Counted from the first letter of the stretch, positions 1-8,592 are shown. The stretch: DNA of 53,729 bases from Deltaproteobacteria bacterium (GCA_009692615.1 SHYW01000024.1:1-53729); one strand, 5' to 3'. Notes: generated by a model not told the origin, from the letters alone. A program made the numbers and translations.

Positions 1-109
1 GGCAAATCGAGGCAAAACTAAGGACCCTATTAACCGCGAGAGCAAAATGTAATCTGATATAACTTCGCAAAAACTGTAACTCATTACGAAAAAAACGATC
101 TATCCTCCG

Positions 110-129
110 CTGCCCTGCTTCCAGGGCAG
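110..129. other. Stem-loop in leader before first small gene
   Basis: An 8-bp perfect stem (CTGCCCTG / CAGGGCAG) with a CTTC loop lies about 30 bp upstream of the start codon at 161. Only TTGTTC follows, so it is a weak terminator candidate for an upstream gene, or a leader hairpin. The first 109 bases hold no convincing gene. Confidence 0.35.
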
Positions 130-160
130 TTGTTCAGAGGTTCCTTAGGAGGAGACGTAC

Positions 161-544
161 ATGGGACAGAGATCGAAAATTTTCAGTGGGTTGGCTATGT
201 TGCTTGCGGGAGCTTTAACCTTCCCGGTTGGGGCTTAAGAGAAAAAAGCCGCGGAGAAGAAAGCGGAGGAAAAAAAGGCGGAGCCTGCAAAGGCGAAGGC
301 TGAAAAGGTTGCCGGTGACGTTGGCCTATTGGATACCGATAAAAATTATCTGATCGTGGTGACCAAAGACGGCAAGTTGGTGACGTTGGACTACAACGCC
401 AAGACCAAGGTGACAGAAATCCGTGAAACGAAAGTCAAGATGGCTGATGTTGGGTTAGGCTCATCGGCCACCGTAGAATACGTCACCAAAGGCGAGAAAA
501 ATTTTCTCTCCAAAATGGAATTCGTTGCGGCTAAGGGCGAATAG
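161..544 (+). pseudogene. Small exported K/A-rich protein, copy 1, ochre stop at codon 26
   Basis: ATG at 161 follows a strong AGGAGGAG ribosome site. It encodes a 25-residue signal peptide ending PVGA, then TAA at 236, and the same frame continues as EKKAAEKKAEEKK and a 78-residue C-terminal domain to the stop at 544. The intact copy at 3204 has exactly the same length before this point and carries Gln (CAA) at codon 26, so one C-to-T change explains the stop. The C-terminal domain differs from copy 3 at only 7 of 78 residues (DVGLLDT..NY.IVVTK, GLGSSATVEYVTKGEKNF). Function is unknown. A TTG at 329 could allow an unexported fragment. It may be a recent pseudogene, a read-through gene, or a sequence error. 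Confidence 0.75.
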
Positions 545-588
545 AGCTATTTTCTGGCGATGAAATCCCGCCAGTGCACTTAGCGGCG

Positions 589-1728
589 TTAGTTTACTGA
601 CGGCATTGCGCGAGATAGCGATACGACGAAAGATATTTTCGTACCGGCACCGGGGGAGGACTCGATCAAGAGTACTCCCCCGATTTGTTTGAGTCGATCG
701 GTCATTCCCGATAGCCCGAAACCAGACTTGCCAAACTTTTGATCTGGCTCAAAGCCAACGCCGTCATCGATGACGCTACCGAAGAGACGGTTGCCGTCTA
801 ACCGCAAACTAATGTTAACATGCGTGGCGTGGGAATGGCGGGTAACGTTGGTCAACGCCTCGCGGAGAACATAGTATATTTCGCTCTCGATTCGATGTGG
901 CAAGGTCAAGTTCTCTGAGTTAACCTCCAGCACGCACTCGCCGCCGACGCCGTCGCGCAGGAATTTCAGTTCATCCCGCAGCCGCTCGATCAGCGTTCCC
1001 GACGCCAATGCCGCTATCGGCTTTCCGGCTAGAAAAGTTCGTATGTCTTTCATCGTCGACCGGCTCAACTCTTCGGCGGCCTTAAGTTCTTCGATAATTT
1101 CCGGCTCGGACTCATGAAGCCGTCCTCGGCTGCTCTCAATTCGCAGAATCAGCGTCGCCAGCGACTGGAGGATATTGTCGTGCAGCTCAAACGTAATACG
1201 ACGCCGTTCATCCAATACAGCGGCTTGGGCGGCGGTTTTGGAAAGGGCGAGCAATCTTTGATTCTGCTTTTTTTCGAATTCGCTCACGTAGCCGAAAATA
1301 CACCCGAGTACGATCAGATACAGGCTGCGAACGACGATGGTGTCGATGCCAAGCGGATCCGCTAAGGCCTCGGCAGCTAAAGTCAGCCGCATAGTGATGT
1401 AAGCACCGACGCCCGCGAACGCCACGGGAATGCTGCCTTTCATGCCCCAGCGCAAGCTCGCGGTGATGACCGGAAAAGTATAGTAGAAAAAAAATGGTGT
1501 TCGCGTGCCGCCAGTGGCGTAAACGATCAGAGCGATCCAGGCGATGTCCAATGATGTAGTGACGACCCCAAGGCCGGCAGGGACATGCTGCTGTTTCCAG
1601 GTGAAATAGGATGCCGCTAAGCTGTAGAGCAAGAACGATCCGAGAGAAAAAAAAGAAAGCTCCGGAAAGCGCGCGACACGCAATGGGTTGAGTTGGATCA
1701 CCACGATCGCGAGGATCGCGAAAGCCAA
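589..1728 (-). CDS. NarL-type sensor histidine kinase
   Basis: Membrane sensor kinase with a hydrophobic N-terminal half (several membrane segments within residues 1-145), a HisKA_3 dimerisation helix with phospho-acceptor His183 in RRRITFELHDN, and an HATPase_c domain (N-box Asn294, DDGVGF 321-326, GFGLSGM 336-342). The family autophosphorylates and passes phosphate to LuxR/NarL-type regulators; its partner is almost certainly the regulator just upstream on the same strand (1869-2534). The TTG at 1728 is only the first conventional start. The frame stays open upstream past 1869 with coding-like sequence (DEFVNRH, IIRRERAVAWLRL) but no ATG, GTG or TTG, so the true start is unresolved. The stimulus is not evident; the small exported proteins on both sides are candidate outputs. 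Confidence 0.88.
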   Translation of the reverse strand: MAFAILAIVVIQLNPLRVARFPELSFFSLGSFLLYSLAASYFTWKQQHVPAGLGVVTTSLDIAWIALIVYATGGTRTPFFFYYTFPVITASLRWGMKGSIPVAFAGVGAYITMRLTLAAEALADPLGIDTIVVRSLYLIVLGCIFGYVSEFEKKQNQRLLALSKTAAQAAVLDERRRITFELHDNILQSLATLILRIESSRGRLHESEPEIIEELKAAEELSRSTMKDIRTFLAGKPIAALASGTLIERLRDELKFLRDGVGGECVLEVNSENLTLPHRIESEIYYVLREALTNVTRHSHATHVNISLRLDGNRLFGSVIDDGVGFEPDQKFGKSGFGLSGMTDRLKQIGGVLLIESSPGAGTKISFVVSLSRAMPSVN

Positions 1729-1868
1729 ACGAAGCCAGGCTACGGCTCGCTCCCGCCGGATAATCCAATCGGCCTCCAGCGAGGTTTCCTCACTACCGGC
1801 GTGTCGATTTACAAATTCGTCGAAATACAGCGGATCTCTCGTTTCTCGATACCGACCTTGATAACCGC

Positions 1869-2534
1869 CTAGTGTGCTTGGCCCATCAGAATGAGCGCGG
1901 CTTTGAAGCGATTGTTCACTTTGAGCTTGTCGAAAATATTGGTCAGGTGTGTCTTAACGGTTTTTTCGCTGATGAAAATATTCCTGCCGATTTCTTCATT
2001 GGTCAGCCCTTTGGCGACTAGTTTGAGGATTTCCATCTCGCGCTTGGTGAGCGCGCTAATGCTGTCGTCGAGCAGCGGCGTCGCTTGGGTTGCTTGAACT
2101 TGTTGAGCCTGGGCGATTTCATCAAAGGCCTGCCAGCCTGGAATCTCTTTGTCGATCCAAACCCCGCCGTTGTGGACGCTCCTGATCGCTTGCACGAGCG
2201 TGGCTGCCGGGACACCTTTGGGAACGAAACCTCTGGCGCCGCCCTTGGCCGCATTCAGCACGTGTTCTTCCTCTGAAAACGCGGTGAGAATCATCACCCG
2301 CGTCGTCGGGCTTCGAGCCGCGATTTCAAGAAGATTTTGCACCACATCGCCTTTGGGCATCTTTAGGTCCAAGAGCAAGACGTCAGGCTTCATTTTATCG
2401 ACGACTTTAGCGATCTCATCACCGTCGGCTGCCTCGCCAACGACTAGAATGTCTTTTTCTACCGAAAGGATCTTGCGAAGGCCGTCGCGGAGCAGAGCGT
2501 GGTCGTCGGCAATTACAACTTTAATCGCTGCCAT
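1869..2534 (-). CDS. NarL/LuxR-family response regulator
   Basis: A 221-residue two-domain regulator. The N-terminal receiver has the acidic pair D10/D11, phospho-acceptor Asp56 (LLLDLKMPKG) and a conserved Lys in FVPKG. The C-terminal LuxR helix-turn-helix (about 158-221) reads LTKREMEILKLVAKGLTNEEI and SEKTVKTHLTNIFDKL. It starts at ATG 2532-2534 and is transcribed ahead of the histidine kinase, forming a two-gene operon. The 241-bp gap to the divergent lipoprotein gene at 2776 would hold both promoters; I saw no convincing operator there. Targets are unknown, though the flanking paralogous small genes are the natural guess. Confidence 0.93.
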   Translation of the reverse strand: MAAIKVVIADDHALLRDGLRKILSVEKDILVVGEAADGDEIAKVVDKMKPDVLLLDLKMPKGDVVQNLLEIAARSPTTRVMILTAFSEEEHVLNAAKGGARGFVPKGVPAATLVQAIRSVHNGGVWIDKEIPGWQAFDEIAQAQQVQATQATPLLDDSISALTKREMEILKLVAKGLTNEEIGRNIFISEKTVKTHLTNIFDKLKVNNRFKAALILMGQAH

Positions 2535-2775
2535 CTTGTTACCTCGTCAAATTAACTCACCAGCACCGTTCTGATTGGTCAATTGAAAATACAACAAATG
2601 GCTGAAGGTGCAAGCTAATTTTCTGCCGGGATTTCGGCTGAGCCTATAGTCCTATTTTGCGCTCAATTCTTGCCGATTACGTAAAAAATCCTACCTAAAG
2701 CGTATTGAGATGACATCAGGGTCACGATAAGTATCTTGAAGCATTCCGAGTAATTTAGCGTTGTACGGAGGTCAG

Positions 2776-3156
2776 ATGAAAAATTTGTTTTTAACTCGCG
2801 CGCTCATTGGCGTATCGTTGTTCGCGTTCGCTGCTTGTGCGACTCAAGAAGAAATGGCGCCCAAACCAGCACCCGCACCGGCTCCGGCAGCCAAAACAGA
2901 GGCGGCAAAGGCAACCAAGTTAGCGGGCGATATCGGCCTGCTCGATACAGAGAAGAACTACATGATTATCGTGACCAAGGAAGGCAAGTTGGTGACGATC
3001 GATTACGATGCTAAATTTCAGCCGACCCAAAAAGATTATGTCGAGACCAAAATTGCGGAGATTGGCTTAGGATCTTCTGCCACTGTTGTATACAGCCGGC
3101 AAGGCGAAAAGAGCATCGCGTCGAGTATCGAATACTTGCCCGCGAAGGGCGAATAG
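2776..3156 (+). CDS. Small lipoprotein, family copy 2
   Basis: The start is ATG 2776, preceded by GGAGG, rather than the TTG 15 bases upstream. The 126-residue product has a lipoprotein signal (hydrophobic stretch ending FAFAAC, Cys21), a Pro/Ala-rich linker (about 30-45), and a C-terminal domain homologous to copies 1 and 3: DIGLLDTEKNYMIIVTKEGKLVTIDYDAK, IGLGSSATVVYSRQGEK, ending PAKGE. It diverges from the other copies in the middle. The lipidated version suggests membrane anchoring of the same small beta-rich-looking domain that copy 3 secretes. It sits 47 bp before copy 3 and is probably co-transcribed. I do not recognise the family. Confidence 0.85.
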   Translation: MKNLFLTRALIGVSLFAFAACATQEEMAPKPAPAPAPAAKTEAAKATKLAGDIGLLDTEKNYMIIVTKEGKLVTIDYDAKFQPTQKDYVETKIAEIGLGSSATVVYSRQGEKSIASSIEYLPAKGE

Positions 3157-3203
3157 GACATCGCTGAAAACTACGTTACGGACACAATCAGGAGGAGACT
3201 GAA

Positions 3204-3617
3204 ATGAGAGCGAATTGGAAAGTAGCAGGCGGCATCGCGGTGTTATTCGCTGGAGCCTTGGCATTGCCGGTTATCGCCCAAGAGAAAAAGGCCCAAGAGA
3301 AAAAGGCCCAAGAGAAAAAGGCCGAAGAGAAGAAAGCCGAAGCGAAATCTGCCGAGCCAGCGAAGGCTAAGGCCGAGAAGGTCGCGGGCGATGTCGGCTT
3401 ATTGGATACCGAGAAAAACTACATGATCGTCGTGACCAAGGAAGGCAAGTTGATCACCCTGGATTTCAACGCCAAGACCAAGACGACTGAGATCCGCGAA
3501 TCCAAAGTTAAGATGGCCGACGTTGGGTTGGGGTCCTCGGCGACCGTGGAATACGTCACCAAAGGCGAGAAAAATTTTCTTTCCAAGATGGAATTCGTTG
3601 CGGCCAAGGGCGAGTAA
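3204..3617 (+). CDS. Small exported K/A/E-rich protein, family copy 3
   Basis: A 137-residue protein with strong upstream AGGAGGAG. The signal peptide ends ALPVIA before Gln26. A highly charged low-complexity tract built from QEKKA/EEKKA units (about 26-58) follows, then the conserved 78-residue domain (VAGDVGLLDTEKNYMIVVTKEG to FVAAKGE). It is the intact counterpart of the interrupted gene at 161. Its gene is followed by an excellent terminator. Function is unknown; the Lys/Ala/Glu tract resembles flexible periplasmic linkers, and the domain has alternating hydrophobic and charged residues suggesting a small beta fold. The neighbouring two-component system could regulate it. Confidence 0.88.
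   Translation: MRANWKVAGGIAVLFAGALALPVIAQEKKAQEKKAQEKKAEEKKAEAKSAEPAKAKAEKVAGDVGLLDTEKNYMIVVTKEGKLITLDFNAKTKTTEIRESKVKMADVGLGSSATVEYVTKGEKNFLSKMEFVAAKGE
3279..3323 (+). repeat. 15-bp tandem repeat inside copy 3
   Basis: Three exact copies of CAAGAGAAAAAGGCC (QEKKA), followed by a diverged fourth unit GAAGAGAAGAAAGCC. The repeat number is likely prone to slippage, and the linker lengths of the paralogues differ accordingly. Confidence 0.9.
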
Positions 3618-3650
3618 CCAGCTTAGCTACAGAAGGTCGATTAGAACTTT

Positions 3651-3682
3651 AAGGGCGCGGTTTTACCGCGCCCTTTGTTTTT
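3651..3682 (+). terminator. Rho-independent terminator after copy 3
   Basis: A perfect 11-bp stem AAGGGCGCGGT / ACCGCGCCCTT with a TTT loop, then TGTTTTTT. It ends the plus-strand unit 2776-3617. Confidence 0.92.
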
Positions 3683-3699
3683 TGATTTAGGCTAATTAA

Positions 3700-3730
3700 A
3701 CGAAAACCGCCCTGACTCCGTCAGGGCGGC
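3700..3730 (-). terminator. Rho-independent terminator of the minus-strand rimO/dksA-like operon
   Basis: A perfect 10-bp stem CCGCCCTGAC / GTCAGGGCGG around a 3-nt loop. Read on the minus strand it is followed by TTTTCGTTT. It lies downstream of the DksA-like gene and faces the preceding terminator. Confidence 0.85.
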
Positions 3731-3787
3731 AAGAATTAAGTGTCGCGTTAAATAATTTAGGACTCGCGGGCGGCGAGTCTCTGAAGG

Positions 3788-4246
3788 CTAGGAGCCTTCT
3801 TCTTCGAAGTCGGTGAACACAAGTCTGCGGTAGCCGCGTTCTTCGTCGAGTGTTTTTTGCCGCTTACTTTCCTTTTCGTTTTCTTCCTGGCATTTCACGC
3901 ACAGGCGGGTAAAGGGCAAAACCTTGAGCCGGCCGAGTTGGATTTCCCCCTCGCAGCTTTCACAAATCTCGTAGCTCTTTTCCTTGATCCGTTGCAGCGC
4001 TTCGTCGATGGCGACGACTTTCTCCCGTTCTCGGTCATTGAGGATAAAATTGATTTCCCGGTCGCGCTCATCGCTGGCCAAATCGTAGGTGTCGCGTCCC
4101 TCGTCCTTGATGCCTTCGGTCTCGCCTTTGACACGACCCTGCATCTCTTTGCTGAGACCGCGTTTCATTTCCTCAAGCATTTCCGCGGCCCGCTTGAGAA
4201 ACTCGCGACGTTGTTTTTTTTCTTTGTCTGGATCCGCTTTAGCCAT
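3788..4246 (-). CDS. DksA/TraR-family zinc-finger protein
   Basis: A 152-residue protein from ATG 4246 (an upstream TTG at 4258 is less likely). A long charged alpha-helical N-terminal part is followed by a C4 zinc finger, Cys95/Cys98 (CESC) and Cys116/Cys119 (CVKC), with the DksA-like IDEALQRIKEKSYEICESC approach. DksA-family proteins bind the RNA polymerase secondary channel and tune initiation, often with ppGpp. Acidic tip residues cannot be assigned with confidence, so this may be a TraR/YocK-type relative rather than true DksA. It overlaps the end of rimO by 8 bp, so it is translationally linked, and an intrinsic terminator follows it. Confidence 0.85.
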   Translation of the reverse strand: MAKADPDKEKKQRREFLKRAAEMLEEMKRGLSKEMQGRVKGETEGIKDEGRDTYDLASDERDREINFILNDREREKVVAIDEALQRIKEKSYEICESCEGEIQLGRLKVLPFTRLCVKCQEENEKESKRQKTLDEERGYRRLVFTDFEEEGS

Positions 4247-5609
4247 GGAGTATCTCACCCGTTAAATCGTAGTCATGCGCTTCTATGATCTTGACGTCGA
4301 TCATGGTTCCGGGCTCAGGCGGCAAGTCCGTTACCGACGGTAAATCGTGGTTCGCTATCAGAACGACGCCGTCAACTTCCGGGGCGTGGGCTTGGGTCCG
4401 GCCGGAAAGCATGCCTGAGTCCGAATCAATGCCGTCGATCATAACGCGCTGCATGGTGCCAATCAAGGCCTGATTCTTTTTTCGTGACACCGAGGCCTGC
4501 AAATCCATCACTTCTTGCCAGCGCTGTTCCTTTTCATCTTCGCTGACTTGGCCGTCGAATTTCGCCGCCGCAGTGCCTTCCTCCTGGGAGTACTTAAAGA
4601 CTCCGAGCCGTTCGAATTCAGTCTCTTCGACGAAGTCGAGGAGTTCGCCAAAATCCGCCTCAGTCTCGCCAGGAAAGCCGACGATCAAAGAGGTTCTGAG
4701 CGTTAGTCCGGGGATTGCATCGCGCAATTTCATGACCGCTTCGCGCACGGCGCTGCCGCTCTTGCCCCGGCGCATGCGCTGAAGCAGGGAGCGGCTAATA
4801 TGCTGAAACGGGATGTCGACATATTTGCAGATCTTGCCGCTGTCGCGGATCAGGTCGAGCAGCGGCTTGTCGAGAAAGTTGGGGTACGAATAGAGCAGGC
4901 GAATCCAAGTGATCTCGTCGATGCCGTCCAACGCTTTCATCAAGCCGTAGAGCGTCGTACCGTCTTTGCGGTCGCGGCCGTAGGCGGTTAGGTCTTGGGC
5001 GATGAGATTTATCTCCTTGACCCCGGCGCGTCCGAGCGAGCTGGCTTCGTCGAGCACCGACTCAATGGAGCGGCTGCGGTGCGGGCCGCGTAGTTTAGGG
5101 ATGATGCAAAAGGCGCACTTGTGATCGCAGCCCTCCGAGACTTTTAAATATGCCGTGTAGGAAGGCGTGGTGCGCAGCCGCGGCGTCGCATGGTCATAAA
5201 TGTAATTGGGCACACCGACATGCTGGCGCAGCTTGGCGTCGACTTCGTGATCGCGGAGAATTTCGACGATGCGCGGCACTTCACCGGTGCCGATGAACAG
5301 GTCGACTTCGGGTAGCTCACTGGCGAGCTCGTCGGGGTAGCGCTGGGATAGGCAGCCGGCGACTACGAGTTTTTTAATCTTACCTTCTTCTTTGAGCCGG
5401 CTCATTTCGACAATTGTGTCGACGGATTCTTCTTTGGCCGCGCCGATGAAGCCGCAGGTGTTGACCAACACGACATCGGCGTCGCTTGGTTCCTGGACGA
5501 TCTCGTAGTGATTTCTTTCGAGCAGCCCAGCCATGACTTCGGAGTCGACCAGATTTCGCGCGCAGCCCAAGCTGACGATGCTGAATTTCTGCTTGGCCGG
5601 CATCATCAT
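4239..5609 (-). CDS. rimO: Ribosomal protein S12 methylthiotransferase RimO
   Basis: A 456-residue radical-SAM methylthiotransferase that adds a methylthio group to the conserved Asp of ribosomal protein S12. The N-terminal UPF0004 domain supplies three auxiliary-cluster cysteines (Cys16 in SLGCARN, Cys52 in NTCGF, Cys86 in AGCLSQR). The radical-SAM core has Cys161, Cys165 and Cys168 in EGCDHKCAFCIIP. A C-terminal TRAM-like domain (about 385-450) ends in DLTGEILHG. The SLGCARN and GCDHKC.FC.IP..RG signatures favour RimO over MiaB. The first of three consecutive ATGs overlaps the lolA stop by 4 bp (ATGA), so the genes are translationally coupled. Confidence 0.96.
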   Translation of the reverse strand: MMMPAKQKFSIVSLGCARNLVDSEVMAGLLERNHYEIVQEPSDADVVLVNTCGFIGAAKEESVDTIVEMSRLKEEGKIKKLVVAGCLSQRYPDELASELPEVDLFIGTGEVPRIVEILRDHEVDAKLRQHVGVPNYIYDHATPRLRTTPSYTAYLKVSEGCDHKCAFCIIPKLRGPHRSRSIESVLDEASSLGRAGVKEINLIAQDLTAYGRDRKDGTTLYGLMKALDGIDEITWIRLLYSYPNFLDKPLLDLIRDSGKICKYVDIPFQHISRSLLQRMRRGKSGSAVREAVMKLRDAIPGLTLRTSLIVGFPGETEADFGELLDFVEETEFERLGVFKYSQEEGTAAAKFDGQVSEDEKEQRWQEVMDLQASVSRKKNQALIGTMQRVMIDGIDSDSGMLSGRTQAHAPEVDGVVLIANHDLPSVTDLPPEPGTMIDVKIIEAHDYDLTGEILHG

Positions 5610-6268
5610 TGCCCGAGCTCGACTATGTCCGCGCCGTCGGGAATTTTGACTTGAAATAGCGCGTCATTGACGCCGACGCCTTTGCGCATGGCGGAGAAGC
5701 GCAGCGTGGTCAGATTGCCGGCGGCGTCGCGCACGCTGACCCACTGGATATCCGAGGCGGCTTTGCTCACGCCGACGAGGATTTCGCTATAACCGCCGGC
5801 TTCGCCTTTGGGTTCCAAGCGCAAGACGTTTTGGCTGTCGTCGCTCGCTTTAAGCGTCGCGTTGAAGTCTTTTTTCAAATTTCCCAGACCGAGCAAAAAC
5901 GACAGCGGGATATCGCCACGAAAGGCGTTTTTGAGCGGGCTTTTGATCACTTGATTCTGATCGGGCTGGTAAAAATACAGATGCTTACCGTCGGTTAAAA
6001 CGAATTGAGTCTTGGGATCCTCGTAGCGCCAGAGCATTTTTCCCGGCCGTTTGAACGAGAGTTTACCCGACGCTTTCATGGTCCGGTTAAGCGTCTTGAC
6101 CTCGGTCTGTTGCTGAAAGTCGGCGACAAAATCGCTGGTCGCGTCGTAGCTTTTCTGTAAGCCATCGAGCACCGCTTCGGCACTACGGCTTTCCGCCGCC
6201 AGGCTGAGATTCACACCGCAAGCCGCCACTAAGATGATGGCTAGAAGTAATTTAATCTTAGATATCAT
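5606..6268 (-). CDS. lolA: Outer-membrane lipoprotein carrier protein LolA
   Basis: A periplasmic chaperone that takes lipoproteins released by LolCDE to the outer membrane. From ATG 6268 the product is 220 residues: signal peptide MISKIKLLLAIILVAACG.., then VLDGLQKSYDATSDFVADFQQ, ASGKLSFKRPGKMLWRYEDP and DGKHLYFYQPDQNQV, typical of the LolA half-barrel. Starts at 6286 or 6295 are also possible; none has a good ribosome site. The start overlaps the end of ftsK, and the stop overlaps rimO by 4 bp, so ftsK-lolA-rimO-dksA-like reads as one operon. The ftsK-lolA order is widely conserved in proteobacteria. Confidence 0.9.
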   Translation of the reverse strand: MISKIKLLLAIILVAACGVNLSLAAESRSAEAVLDGLQKSYDATSDFVADFQQQTEVKTLNRTMKASGKLSFKRPGKMLWRYEDPKTQFVLTDGKHLYFYQPDQNQVIKSPLKNAFRGDIPLSFLLGLGNLKKDFNATLKASDDSQNVLRLEPKGEAGGYSEILVGVSKAASDIQWVSVRDAAGNLTTLRFSAMRKGVGVNDALFQVKIPDGADIVELGQ

Positions 6269-8534
6269 CGTCAATTTTTCGCGCATAAACTTCACGGGGG
6301 CGAGCGCCGTCCGCCGGTCCGACCACCCGGTCGCGCTCCATCTGTTCGATCATCCGGGCGGCGCGATTGTATCCTACCCGCAATCGGCGCTGAACCATAG
6401 AGATTGACGCCTGCTGGGTTTCGGTGACGATGGCCACCGCTTGGTCGTACATTTCGTCATATTCTTCGTCGATGGCCGCGGCCGCTTCGGTCTCTTTTTT
6501 CGCTTCGAGCACTTCCGGCCGATAGACCGGCCGGCCTTGGGCCTTGATGAATTGCATCACCCTGAGCACTTCTTGGTCCGACACGAAGGCGCCGTGGACG
6601 CGGGTCAAGCGCGCGGTGCCCGGCGGCAGAAACAGCAAATCGCCGTTGCCCAAAAGTTTCTCCGAACCCATGGAATCGAGAATCGTGCGCGAATCGATTC
6701 TCGATGTCACCTGAAAAGAAATACGCGCGGGAAAGTTGGCTTTGATCAAACCGGTGATGACATCCACTGACGGCCGTTGCGTGGCGAGGATCAAATGGAT
6801 ACCAGCGGCGCGCGCTTTCTGCGCCAAGCGGGTGATGTATTCTTCGACATCGCGGCCGACGGTCATCATCAGATCGGCTAATTCGTCGATGATGATGACG
6901 ATGCGCGGCATCTTGGCGTGAACCAGCGGCATATTCCGCTGCAGCGTGCCGCCGATGGACAGCGGCGGCAATTCTTCCAACGATTCGGCTTCGGTCAAGT
7001 CGATGACGGCTTTTTTGTTGCCGCTCTCTTTTTCCAGCGTGCGGTTATAGTTGTCGATGTTGCGCGCGCCTTTTTCTCGCATTAGACGATAGCGCCGGTC
7101 CATCTCTTCCACCGCCCAGAACAATGCCGCGGCGGCTTTTTTTGGATCCGTAACCACCGGCACGAGCTGGTGGGGTATGTCTTCGTAAGCCGTGAGTTCG
7201 AGCATCTTCGGATCGACCATGATGAATTTTACGTCTTGGGGACTTGACTTGAAGAGAATGCTCAAGATCATCGCGTTGATCGACACCGACTTGCCGGTAC
7301 CGGTAGCGCCGGCGACCAACAGATGGGGCATTTTCGCTAAGTCGGTGGAGAACGGCGTGCCGCCGATGTCTTTGCCGAGGGCGAGGGTGATTTTCGAATC
7401 GGAATCGCGGTAGGAGTCGTGCTCGATCACTTCGCGCAGATAAACCATTTCACGGCGCGGATTGGGAATCTCGATGCCGACCACCGACTCGCCAGGGATC
7501 GGCGCTAGAATGCGTACGCTGACCGCGCGCAGCGCCATCGCCAGATCGTCGGCCAACATGACGATGCGCCGGACTTTGACGCCAGCGGCGGGCTTGAACT
7601 CGTACATGGTAATCACTGGGCCAGGGCGTACCGCGACGACTTCGCCCTCGACGCCGAAGTCTTCAAGCTTTTTTTGTAGGATCAGTGAGTTGGCATGCAG
7701 CGTTTCCTTGTCGATCTTGATCTGTTCGCCTTCCGGCGGATCGAGCAGCTCCAAGGGCGGCAGCTTATAGCCTTCGCCGACCTCAGGAAGCCTAAACTGT
7801 TCCGGCGCCATGGCCGGTTTTTTCGCCGGCCGTTTGATAATATTGAGATCGTCCCTGACCTCGTCCTTGACCATGATCGGCGGCGGCACGTAATCTTTTT
7901 TGTCTTTTTTGGTATTCTCGCCGCTGCGCTTTTCTTGTTTCTCTTTGAATTCCTTGATTCGGTCGTTGACCGCCGGCACGAGAGATTTTTTAAACTCGAA
8001 AAAGCTTTTCTTGGTGTGGCCGAGCAAATCCATCAGCGAGTTTTGCGTCAATAGCATGATCGACAACAACAAGGTGAACAGCGCGATCAAAGTCGCGCTC
8101 AACGGGCCGAACAGCGGCACCAGCACGCTTTCTTTCAAAAAGCCGCCGACGATGCCGCCGGAGTCGCGCGCGCTTTCGCTGTCGATGACCACGCTCAAGA
8201 TCACGCCGACGCTGATCAACAAGATCAAATAACCGGCCGCCCGGCTGAGCACGACGCCTCTATAGGTCGCGCGAAACAGTTGCGCCGCGGCGATGCAGAG
8301 AAAGATCGGCAATAGATAAGACGACAGCCCGAGCCCTTGGAGCAGCAGGTCGGCCAAAAAGGCGCCGACAAAGCCGCCCCAGTTATGCGTGCTCACGGCG
8401 CCTGAAGGCGTGTTGTAGGAGCGATCGCCGACGCTAAAAGAAATCAGGCTAATGGCGATCAAGAGCGCCGTGAGACCGATCAGTACGCCCCAGATTTCGC
8501 GATTGAGCCGGCCTTTTTCGATGACTACTGACAT
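6258..8534 (-). CDS. ftsK: DNA translocase FtsK
   Basis: A 758-residue FtsK/SpoIIIE translocase that anchors at the division septum and pumps chromosome dimers towards dif/XerCD. The N-terminus has about four membrane helices (16-37, 60-88, 100-118, 140-165). A short charged linker (175-250) follows, then the alpha/beta motor with Walker A GATGTGKS (409-416) and Walker B IVIIIDELADL, and a C-terminal winged-helix gamma domain (about 685-745: SISMVQRRLRVGYNRAARMIEQME) that reads KOPS. The linker is much shorter than in E. coli, as in many non-enteric bacteria. ATG 8534 is preceded by AAAGGA. It is the first gene of the ftsK-lolA-rimO operon. Confidence 0.96.
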   Translation of the reverse strand: MSVVIEKGRLNREIWGVLIGLTALLIAISLISFSVGDRSYNTPSGAVSTHNWGGFVGAFLADLLLQGLGLSSYLLPIFLCIAAAQLFRATYRGVVLSRAAGYLILLISVGVILSVVIDSESARDSGGIVGGFLKESVLVPLFGPLSATLIALFTLLLSIMLLTQNSLMDLLGHTKKSFFEFKKSLVPAVNDRIKEFKEKQEKRSGENTKKDKKDYVPPPIMVKDEVRDDLNIIKRPAKKPAMAPEQFRLPEVGEGYKLPPLELLDPPEGEQIKIDKETLHANSLILQKKLEDFGVEGEVVAVRPGPVITMYEFKPAAGVKVRRIVMLADDLAMALRAVSVRILAPIPGESVVGIEIPNPRREMVYLREVIEHDSYRDSDSKITLALGKDIGGTPFSTDLAKMPHLLVAGATGTGKSVSINAMILSILFKSSPQDVKFIMVDPKMLELTAYEDIPHQLVPVVTDPKKAAAALFWAVEEMDRRYRLMREKGARNIDNYNRTLEKESGNKKAVIDLTEAESLEELPPLSIGGTLQRNMPLVHAKMPRIVIIIDELADLMMTVGRDVEEYITRLAQKARAAGIHLILATQRPSVDVITGLIKANFPARISFQVTSRIDSRTILDSMGSEKLLGNGDLLFLPPGTARLTRVHGAFVSDQEVLRVMQFIKAQGRPVYRPEVLEAKKETEAAAAIDEEYDEMYDQAVAIVTETQQASISMVQRRLRVGYNRAARMIEQMERDRVVGPADGARPREVYARKIDDDI

Positions 8535-8592
8535 GGCGGGTTTCCTTTGCTGCGAATTTCGCTAGTCGATAGAAGCTTCAAAAAAGCAGTTT

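Noticed and set aside
2535-2775. A regulator-binding dyad between the response regulator and the lipoprotein gene
   Set aside because: No symmetric repeat found in the 241-bp gap by reading both strands.
3279-3323. QEKKA repeat as a metal- or nucleic-acid-binding motif
   Set aside because: Low-complexity linker; variation in unit number among paralogues fits slippage.
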